From: Hofstenia miamia
Taxonomy: Eukaryota; Xenacoelomorpha; Acoela
Reading direction: 5' to 3'
Assembly (NCBI GenBank): GCA_004352715.1
Contig: SCFE01000102.1
Coordinates: 1,615,229-1,679,228, forward strand
DNA length: 64,000 nucleotides
Below, piece by piece: positions 11,877-20,039 of the stretch. Position 1 is the first letter of the stretch; each line of letters starts with the position of its first letter. A program made the position numbers and the translations under genes. The notes under the pieces were generated by a model. The model made no database searches, was not told the origin of the DNA, and saw nothing but the letters and a program-made list of their open reading frames with translations.

Positions 11877-13205
11877 TTACATCACATTTGTGATTATGCA
11901 TTGTTGGCTAATTTTACAACACTTTGTCAGATAAACACACATACACATCTGTTAATATTAAATTTTCCATGTTTTTTCAATTGCATGTAAAGACTACACA
12001 ATGCAATGTCAAACCACTATGACACTTGTCATGTTTTCCATAATTTTGAAAAGCTTACATGTACAATGTTTATCTTGTTTTTTTGGGAAAACTTACAAAA
12101 AAGTCTACATTTTGTTTTAAAATTCTATGCATTTAATTCATTTTTCACAAATCAGGGAAAAATATTTGCTATGCACTACACAATTCAATTGGTTAACCAT
12201 TGCTACCCACAATGTTTATTTCAAATACATTGATATTTCATTGTAAAAACTTCCATATGTTTAATTCATTTTTCACAAAACAGGGAAAGTATTTGCTATA
12301 CTTAAATGTGTAATACATAATAAAACCAACCTACATTTTCAGAAAGAATAAAACATGGGTTATGTATAAAACCAAATTTTATTTTCCTAAATATTATGCA
12401 TCCAAAATGTTATTTATATAATTCATGCACACACTATATACAAAATTATTATATATTAGATTTTACTTGACAATCTTTTCTTTTACACTTCTTTTTGGCT
12501 TGCATGATTTTTTTCAGATTGTACACATTTGCTGACTGATGCATCTTTTCTCGACTTACACACCATTGTTCAATTTTATTTGATTATTATGTCTTGTTTA
12601 TGTGATTGTATGCGTCACACAGTGTTAAACTCTTCCATTGTTATGTATCACACAATTCCATGATATGCACTGCTCTTGTTCTAAATGTATAAACTTGAAA
12701 ATGCATATAGTGGGAGACATGTTAAATTCAATAGCAAAATGTCTATAATCAATTTAAGTTTGTAATTTGCAGCACTAGTTAAAAAATTATTATGTCAAAA
12801 TAATTCCAGTAAGTCAATTGTAGTAATGAAACAAAAGCAATTAAATCAATTTGAGTTTTAATAATTAAACATTCGTACTTTAGTTTTAATCAAAAAGCGC
12901 ATATATAATTTAGTTTAAACCTGCACAAAGTAAAGAGATAAAACGAATATAATTGGATAAACAACCAATGCAAAATTCATTTATTATAAAAAAACATGTA
13001 CTCTGGAAAATAAATTATTTCAGCAAAATAATAAAACAATAAATTTAAATTATGTACCAAGATCTTTTTGTGGATGTAATTGTTACCCAAATTTGCTCCA
13101 ACATTGAAAACTGTCTTCAAAACATCAAGCCTATCTTTTAACAAGAGCCATATCATTCATCTTACATTCTGAATTTAAATTCAATTTATTCAACCTCATC
13201 TGCAT
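11877..13205. repeat. P2 left terminal inverted repeat (inner arm)
   Basis: This segment is the reverse complement of 20040-21505 with only scattered differences over about 1.3 kb, making it one arm of a long terminal inverted repeat. Its outer continuation is interrupted by gypsy sequence. The inner boundary is near the block TATTCAACCTCATCTGC, after which the two arms diverge. Terminal inverted repeats of hundreds of bases to over a kilobase are typical of Polintons, and the virion genes lie exactly between the arms. Confidence 0.85.
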
Positions 13206-13467
13206 GATGTTAAAATTGGAATTGGAATTGGAACAAAGGGAATGGCAGAGTGATATAAACTTTTAAAAAATAATTTTTCTTTTCAATTATTTTGTTATAA
13301 TATTTTTGGTAAATTTTGCTTTTAAGCACATAATTTTATTTTATAAACTCAATTTTTTATTTTGAGATTAGTTCTATGACGTTTGACCAAAATCACCTAC
13401 TTGTAAAAAATATCAAGCACAATTTTGTTATTTGAAATGTACATATTCTCTCTCCTACCACCAAATA

Positions 13468-13809
13468 AGTTAGTGAATGTGATGGAAACAGAGCTTCTTT
13501 TACAGTTTTTGGTAAATTATTTCTTTTGTAATTTATTTTATTTACACATTATACCAATAATAGATGTTGTGCTAAACAGCACAAGAAATCCATTTTCACA
13601 TAATTGTATTATTTAATTGTAAAAATAACTTACCCCACACTGGAGAAATTCAACTTTGCTTAACTCAATGTCTGTAAAAAATGAATATTTCATTACATTT
13701 TACAACTTGGAAAAATAATATCACTAGATTTATTTAATTAAAAACACAAAATTTATAGAGTTTACGCAAACACTACAAACATGAATTAAAAAAAATGTTT
13801 AATTTTCCA
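13468..13809. other. subterminal spacer of P2
   Basis: AT-rich sequence between the left repeat arm and the 3' end of the penton-like gene. No coding region was recognised. Confidence 0.4.
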
Positions 13810-14587
13810 TCATTCTTTGCAAATATCCAACATTATATACAGTCTTCTGGTCCCTGTGAATTCTATTATCTGACCTTGTTCACTACGAATCTTTACGTTC
13901 ATTCTATCAATGTACAATCTTAACACTGGCTTATACATTGGATTTTGCTTTTCATGATGTATTATGGGCATGGTACTTGGTTTTGCAATTTGTGTTAACA
14001 CCAATGGGGATTCATCCAGTAGTGGTAATCAAGTGCTACCAACAAATTGAGGTTCTACAATTTTGGTTTGTACCACTAAAAGATGATTTCCACCATATAT
14101 GTTGTGCTCATAGCTGGCATCATTTGTTGTATTTGGATAAATTTTTCCATAAAGTCCTAGCATTTCACCAGCCTGGTCTAAATCCACATTGTATTCTGAC
14201 TTGTTTTTGCTTGTAAGCATCTACCAACCAAATTAAATTGTATTGAAACACCCTTGGGTTTAAGAATGGAGTTTATATCTTTATACAAGTCCTCAAAGCT
14301 ATGGACATGCTTGGAATAAAACCTCAAACAAATTTTGGTTCCATCTTTTTTCTTCAAAAACCACCACTGTGTCTTAAGATTAATAAATTTTGATGGGTAC
14401 CAAATATCAATAACCACTACACTGTGTGCATTATTAATCAGTTCATTCGAATATGTAGTAAATTCCCCAACCCCACCAGGTGACACAATCCATCTTCTCC
14501 ACATCTGTCAGATACTAGTGTTACATGAACCATTACTTGTGTGTCAATCTATACATTTCCCATCAATCAAGTGAACCCTCCAGTTTA
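13810..14587 (-). pseudogene. Polinton minor capsid (penton-like) protein, copy 1
   Basis: Three minus-strand segments (14504-14178, 14220-14029, 14004-13810) form one broken gene. A frameshift lies near 14200, and an in-frame TGA at 14029-14031 separates the last two, which share a frame. Copy 2 at 14844-15600 reads through the same point, so the TGA is a decay mutation. Upstream, 14587-14505 is alignable but carries stops. The C-terminal part (VEPQFVGST, a proline-rich turn, then IDRMNVKIRSEQGQIIEFTG) has the pattern I associate with the single jelly-roll minor capsid protein of Polintons, which forms the vertices of the predicted virion. The assignment rests on pattern and position beside the major capsid gene; another minor virion protein is possible. 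Confidence 0.6.
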
Positions 14588-14843
14588 AAGCATGCATATT
14601 TATTAAGTAAAAGCAAATATGTTTAAAAATCAATAATGTTATTATTACCTCACACAAGAAATCACTGTCAACTTGATAAAACACAAATGTATTTTAAAAT
14701 GAAGTATGTGAAGTGGTACAAATTAATGTTTTGCTAGTGAAATAAAAAATGAAAAATCAACTTATTATGCACTATTCACAAATTACAACAATGCAAAAGC
14801 GTTCTTTCCAATTGATAATGTCACTAGCTTTTTCCCCATTTGT

Positions 14844-15600
14844 TCAAATATCAAGTGTGATATACAATTGTCCTGTACCACTGAATCTCACTGGATAGCC
14901 TTGCTTGGTACAAAATTTCATTGTTATTCTATTGATATATGATTTTGAAACTGGTTTTTACATGAGATTTTGTTTTTCATGGTGCATGATGGGAATGGTA
15001 TTCATTTTTTCTTTATGTGTTAGCAATAGAGGACATTTATCCAACATGGGCAAATGAGTGCTTCCAACATACTGAGGTTCTACAATGTCTGTATGTATCA
15101 TTAAAACATGATTTCCGCCAAAAATATCACAGTCCTAATTGGTGGTTGTTTCTTAATATATCTTTCTAAAAAATCTAGTAGATTTCCAGCTTAGGACAAG
15201 TCTATTTCATATTGTGAATCATTCTTCACCATTAATAAATTGCAAAAAGTTTAAAGTTTTAATGAAATACCATAGGGGTCTAACATGCTATTTATATATC
15301 CATAGATTTCATGAAAGCTATGCTTATGCCCTGAATAAATTTCCAATTGGGTTATGTTTCCATCTTTATCCTTTAAATTCCATGTTTGAAGTTTAGGATT
15401 AAGAAATTTTGAAGGATATCAAAAATCAATTAACACAACTTCACATGCATTATACATTGGTTGGTCCAAATATGTTGTAAATTCATTCAATCCATCTGGA
15501 CAACATACACCAGGCTTCCAGCATTTTTCCTAATAACCATTATGTATACCACCCATTAATGAGTTTGTTATCATCTGAGTGAACTTCTAATGTAATGTCT
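14844..15600 (-). pseudogene. Polinton minor capsid (penton-like) protein, copy 2 (tandem paralogue)
   Basis: A second, more decayed copy of the preceding gene lies about 1 kb upstream in transcription order. Matching blocks include NEFTTYLDQ versus EFTTYSNEL, YPSKF in both, VEPQYVGSTHLP at 15049-15080, and a common C-terminus ending LYITLDI. It has several stops, including a TGA at 15419-15421 where copy 1 has Trp, one near 15270 and one near 14960, plus frameshifts. Amino-acid divergence is substantial, so the duplication is old or the two are distinct minor-capsid paralogues carried by the element rather than a recent assembly artefact. Confidence 0.6.
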
Positions 15601-15645
15601 ATGTATTTTATTAAATATTACATGCATTCTTATCAAATACAAGTC

Positions 15646-16095
15646 TTAGGTAATTTTATTAAGACCATTATCACACAAAAAATCATTAATAAATGGTAAA
15701 TTGGTAAACACAAGCACCTCTGGTATTTTATTAAAAAATAAAAATGCACGAAATATACAGTAAGCACCAAATATCAGAGATGTTCCTTGTAATCTTGTTT
15801 TTCTATCATCCTCATAAATGCAAAATCCTGGATAGGTGTTGTGACAATAATATTCAATGTCAGGATAATGTTTTAAGGGATGTGCAAGAGGATCTTTGAA
15901 AATTAAGTCACCATTGTCATCTAGTATAATCAACAATCAATGTGGACCAGGGTGATTGTGAGGACTTGTATTTGCAATTAAAAATGAGCCTTGAACCAAA
16001 CCTGGTTGAATCTCATCTGAGGCATGTACACCATAAAATTCAAATCAGAGTGAGGGAATTTGTAAGGAAATGCTTCTAATCTCATCAGTGTCCAT
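15646..16095 (-). pseudogene. adenovirus-type (adenain-like) maturation protease of Polinton P2
   Basis: The frame opens at ATG 16095, overlapping the upstream stop by one base (TAATG), and runs 149 codons with two in-frame TGAs. One is near 16042. The other immediately follows the catalytic His block SPHNHPGPH, at a position where this family has Trp. An Asp about 16 residues later (IFKDPLAHP) fits the acidic triad member. The C-terminal block LQGTSLIFGAYC aligns with the catalytic Cys motif, but Phe (TTT) sits at the nucleophile position. The enzyme family cleaves capsid precursors during virion maturation. Both the stops and the missing nucleophile make this copy inactive. Family assignment is by motif order and position; I rate it fairly sure. 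Confidence 0.7.
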
Positions 16096-16526
16096 TAAAT
16101 ATTTAAATAATTGTAAAGTCCCCAATGTCTAAATTTAACATAGAGCCAAAACAATAAAGATGATAAATGGCCTAAAATTGGTAAATTACACCAAAATCTG
16201 TAAAATATTGGATATCCATTGCCAATTCCAAATTCTCTTTTAACAAAACCATAGCTATCATGGTAAATTGTGTGTATTCTAAACAGTTTTGACCATTTCA
16301 AAAGTGAGTGTACCCTTGAATTATCAATTCCAATCAATCCTTCATGGGGGTTCATTTGCAAAACCTTTTCAACATCAACATTGTGTATACTGTATTTCTG
16401 TAATAGATAGTTTGTAACATGTGCAAACTTTAAATGCAGGTCTTTGGTAGTGTGAATATGATCTTCCACCACACAAATTTTGTCAAGTTTCAACATCTTT
16501 CCACAATACAATGATTTACAAAACAT
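16095..16526 (-). CDS. unknown 143-residue Polinton protein
   Basis: An uninterrupted frame lies between the major capsid gene (six bases separate the capsid stop from this ATG) and the protease (stop and start overlap as TAATG). Such tight packing, and its survival without stops among broken neighbours, argue that it is a genuine element gene. The N-terminal half is mixed and charged. The C-terminal ~45 residues are aromatic-rich (FYRFWCNLP, LLFWLYVKFRHWGLYNYL) and could be a membrane-associating helix. I do not recognise the family. By position it may be a virion or assembly protein. It could also be a longer gene truncated by a frameshift. Confidence 0.5.
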   Translation of the reverse strand: MFCKSLYCGKMLKLDKICVVEDHIHTTKDLHLKFAHVTNYLLQKYSIHNVDVEKVLQMNPHEGLIGIDNSRVHSLLKWSKLFRIHTIYHDSYGFVKREFGIGNGYPIFYRFWCNLPILGHLSSLLFWLYVKFRHWGLYNYLNI

Positions 16527-16531
16527 ATATC

Positions 16532-17800
16532 TTATCCTTTTATAACTTTTTGTTGTTTATCAATATAGACTTTAGAATTGGTTTTCCCCAAAATGATAAC
16601 TTCCATCAATTTGGTTAGTGTGTTTTTAAAATCCAGTGTTAAATGTATATTCACACTGCTCAATTCAGGATTCAAAACCTCATTGTTGGCCTCTGCAATG
16701 CTAGTCAGATAAAAAACCATAATAGCATGTTTGCTATATTGCATGTATGGTATTCCACTGCCAACATTATTTACCCCCAGAGCCTTTATTGATTGATAAT
16801 ATGCCTGTGCATAGTTGTCATCCCTAACTAACAGGGGGCTGTATGCTATATTTGATCCTCCATGGGTTATTGTAACTTGACGGAGTCCTCTAAATTTATA
16901 TGAAAATGGATTTGTAAGCATTGTCCCTGTAAACTAATGATTTTGAACAATTGCCAAGGCAATTCTTCTAATGGGTTCATTGGAAAAAATATTTTCTCTA
17001 GTAAGTGTGTTTTGACCCACTGGAATTATAAATAGCATTTTTTCAATTGCCAAATGTACACTTTCTGTGACTCTGAGCTTTCTTAGAGTTAGGAAGGCAC
17101 CCATAATTTGCGTTTTGTAATCAGCTTTATCATCTGCAATTAGGGAAAAATCGTCTTGTGATCTTATAAGCTTTAGCTGAATATCAACACCAGGTATTAG
17201 TAATTTTTCACATTGAAAAAAATCAATCACAAGAGGGCTGTAGAAACTTGCCACCTGGCTTTCCATGGTTAGTGCTCTACATCTATACTGACCATCTTTT
17301 TCATCACCTTCTTTTATCAGTTTATCAGGGTGTTTCTCATAATAATACCCACTTGATGTTAGTATTGAAGTCTTGTTGGCTGCACTTTCTGATAGTTCAT
17401 TAGTAATCATAACCATATGTGGCCATACTGCATCACCCATGTGTAATAATACACCATTTGCATATAAACTATAATCACTAAACAATGAATGTAAGGCGTT
17501 ATTTGTTAAACAAACTTGATCTTGTTTTGTATCATCTGCATCATCCCAAACTAGGTTCTTGCCATCACTTTTGTGTACAATTTTCACTGATAAACCAAGA
17601 TGTATACTTTGCAAATCAATGTATTCATTTTGCTCCAACCCAAAATTAAATTCAATGAGCAGTCCATTCAAACAAGAAGTTGGGAAATATTCCTGTGTAC
17701 TACCTCCATTAAAGTTTACCAGCACCTTATCAAATTCAAAAATATCCAAGCAAGAATGAGTGAACGTGGTCATGACAGGTACCAAACTAATATCAAGCAT
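16532..17800 (-). pseudogene. Polinton major capsid protein (double jelly-roll, F54H12.2-like), one in-frame amber stop
   Basis: Two minus-strand segments share one frame: 17800-16934 and, after a TAG at 16934-16936, 16921-16532. Together they make about 420 residues, the usual size of the invertebrate F54H12.2-like family, known as the Polinton major capsid protein. Diagnostic features are the N-terminal CLDIFEFDK block, a hydroxyl/aromatic turn (TQEYFP), EYIDLQSIHL, a long central region with the HSLFSDYSLYANG motif, and a C-terminal RGLRQVTITHGG segment. Likely starts are ATG 17798-17800 or, closer to family practice, 17771-17773. The product would build the icosahedral shell. A single stop is the only break I see in over 1.2 kb, so this is the least damaged gene of P2. 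Confidence 0.9.
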
Positions 17801-17816
17801 CAATGTGTACAGCTAT

Positions 17817-18289
17817 TTATACCAAATTCTTAAAAATGTCAGTTTTCTTTATGATGGGTTTCTTTTTCACTATGTGTGGACTACGTTTATGTTGTTTTTT
17901 TGCAATGGAAACTGTTAATTGCTTAATTCCGTGTTTTGTTTTAATTGTTTTTGTTATCCTCCCTGGCTCAGAGAACCCATTGCTGGTTTGTTCTCAATTC
18001 TTATGTTGTTTATTAAATTGATTCCTGACTGTGTTTTTCACCACATTGGCAATTCTTTGTTTTAAAACCTTTTTCACATTTTTGCCAGAGACTATGTTGT
18101 TTAAACCCAAACTTGATTCATCTAAAATCTCTTTACCAATATTGCTTAATACATTTTTCAAGGGTGGAATCATTTTCAATGCTAGTTGTATGGCAATAAG
18201 CCCAAGTGTGGTAATTACTCCAAAACATTTTGATGAGTTATTGCTGTAGGGTTTCTACCACTTGTTTGCTCACTATAATATCGCTCCAT
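17817..18289 (-). pseudogene. small basic virion/core protein of Polinton P2
   Basis: The gene starts with MERYYSEQTSG at 18289, has a hydrophobic segment (GVITTLGLIAIQLAL) and ends in a highly basic tail (KRSPHIVKKKPIIKKTDIFK) with a stop at 17817-17819, 16 bases before the first capsid ATG. Continuity needs two frame changes, near 18225 and 17990. A hydrophobic stretch followed by a lysine/arginine-rich tail is the hallmark of the small DNA-associated virion protein that precedes the capsid gene in Polintons and adintoviruses. I recall the overall pattern but not an agreed name. About 157 codons in total; inactive because of the frameshifts. Confidence 0.65.
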
Positions 18290-18343
18290 ACTGAATGATT
18301 GAACAATGACATGTATAAGTTATTTATACTATTCTATTCTTGT

Positions 18344-19472
18344 CTATGCATGCTTCCTAATTACTCTAGTCAATTCCTGTTGGTAGAATTTTCCATTAAT
18401 TATTTCACTATCAGCATCACTACTATTCAACTTTAATTCATTTGTAATGGGGATCGTGGAAAACACTTTGTTTATTTTGAAAAAACCTCCCTTTGAAATT
18501 GTGGTGAGTAGCATTTTTGAAATGTGTAATCAGAGATTAAAATTCTTACCAGATCACCAAGGCAAAACAATGGTGGTCAGTAATGCTTATTACTAACAGT
18601 CATTAGTTTTCCAATTAGGTGTGGTACATGTTTTTTTCTTACAGAATTTGGAGACATGCCTATTGTATGATTAACTTTGGAATTTAAGACAACAACAATT
18701 TGTTGAAGTTTATCTATATATTTATAACCCCCGCTAAAATGTAGATACTTGAATAGAATTTCTTTCAAACTCCTTATCAATATTTCTGCACACACTGCTT
18801 TCATATTTGAATTTGTGCTATACACTGTTATATTTTTTCTATTGCAGAAATTGTTAAACACTCCTTTAAATTCTATTCCCCTATTAACCCAAATCTTTTT
18901 CATTGCAAGACATAATTTGTTTGGAATGTCCTGAGTGAAAATTATAAACAAATAACAATATGGTTTGCTAACAGCCTTTTTATATGCAGTCAACAATTCA
19001 CACATGATTCCCATCTGAGTTCCTAAAATTTTAATCTGTGCTCTGTTACACACAGAATTAAACAAAAAAATTAGACTTGAGTAACATCCCTTTGAAAAAA
19101 CCAAATGGGTGATTAACACAATATCACAATTTAGGTGCCTTCCAGCTATAACAAGGTTAGCAAATGCCTCTGATTGTAGCAGAGTTTTGCCCATATCATC
19201 AAATATTATTAACAAATTTTGAATGCTGTTTTCACCTAGTAAACTTTCTGAAAATTCCTTGAAAAATTCCTCACACTTCATTTTTGCTTTAAATTTGCTA
19301 TAAATATTTCTTTGGAAGTGACAGTAAAAAATTATTGCTTTCAAATATCTATCAAAATAATCTTTATCAATTAATTTCCTGAGTAAGCTTGTTTTTCCCG
19401 AATTTGATGGACCACTGAATATTAAAAACGTCTGAGTGTTTTGCTAAGGAAAAACATTGAACATGAGCATGG
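18344..19472 (-). pseudogene. genome-packaging ATPase fused in frame to C-terminal integrase remnant
   Basis: From ATG near 19472 the frame has a TAG at about 19443, then runs open to TGA at 18577. It contains Walker A GPSNSGKTS (19387-19413) and Walker B LLIIFDDM (about 19190-19215), typical of the FtsK/HerA-type ATPase that pumps Polinton DNA into capsids. After SKPYCYLFI, the expected ATPase C-terminus, the protein passes directly into retroviral-type integrase: WVNRGIEF, in which Asn (18883-18885) replaces the second catalytic Asp, and the catalytic Glu in VCAEI (18784-18786). Past 18577 the same frame and then a shifted frame (near 18478) give the integrase C-terminal domain (GDLVRI, then NGKFYQQEL), ending at 18344. 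The integrase zinc domain and first catalytic Asp are absent. A deletion that joined two genes is the simplest reading. Confidence 0.85.
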
Positions 19473-20039
19473 TTTTTTTATAATGAGAATAGTAAAAAGT
19501 TTACATTAACTTATATATTTTAAAAAAAACAAACACCTAGTTTCAAATTATTCACAGTTCTTCTCAATATTATATATTGCATGTACTAAATCAGTTTTAA
19601 CATATGCTCTACTAATGTATTTTTCTCAAGTGTTTTATTAGTAAAAAGAAATTATTTTTCATGTATGCACTTGCTTTATTTTTATGTCAGTGTGCATGAA
19701 CCTCTATGTTTTTACAAATATTTTATAAGTGGAATTAATTATTTTTAGCAGATGGGATTAATGTGGCATATTCTATTTGAGAAATGGAGAGTCAACTTCT
19801 TGTACATTAGAGAGTTTTTGATGAGTGGAATTAGCTTTGTGTGTTACTTTGCATCTAGTGTAAAAGACCAGTGCAAATTATTGACTAAGTATCACTTAAC
19901 ACGTCAGAGATTGAATGCCTCAGTAATGGCTTTTTCAGCAGGTGCTAATAGGTTTTGGATTGAAATTGTGGGAAGGCAATGTTTTAGGAGAAGGGAATGA
20001 GATGAGTAATTACCTCGATGTTTTGAAGACAGATTTCAC
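19473..20039. other. P2 spacer with unassigned 82-codon frame (19752-20000, +)
   Basis: Between the ATPase and the right repeat arm there is one open frame on the plus strand, opposite to the virion block. It has an aromatic-rich N-terminal half and an arginine-rich end (GRQCFRRRE). I do not recognise it. Its position, just inside the terminal repeat and divergent from the structural genes, is where Polintons can carry small accessory genes, but chance is possible. Confidence 0.3.

Noticed and set aside
10114-12233. Frames of 75-106 codons in the terminal repeat arms as Polinton genes
   Set aside because: They recur in the inverted arm and have low-complexity, Phe/His/Leu-rich translations without domain patterns. 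The only coding sequence recognised there is the gypsy fragment.
15400-16060. TGA read as Trp (recoded stop) because two TGAs sit at Trp positions in the protease and in minor-capsid copy 2
   Set aside because: Minor-capsid copy 1 has TGG at the corresponding site and a TGA where copy 2 has His. The capsid gene is stopped by TAG, frameshifts occur nearby, and the intact 565-residue ORF ends in TGA. Ordinary decay explains it.
17559-18249. Plus-strand frames of 60-77 codons opposite the capsid and core genes
   Set aside because: They are antisense to recognised virion genes, without motifs of their own.
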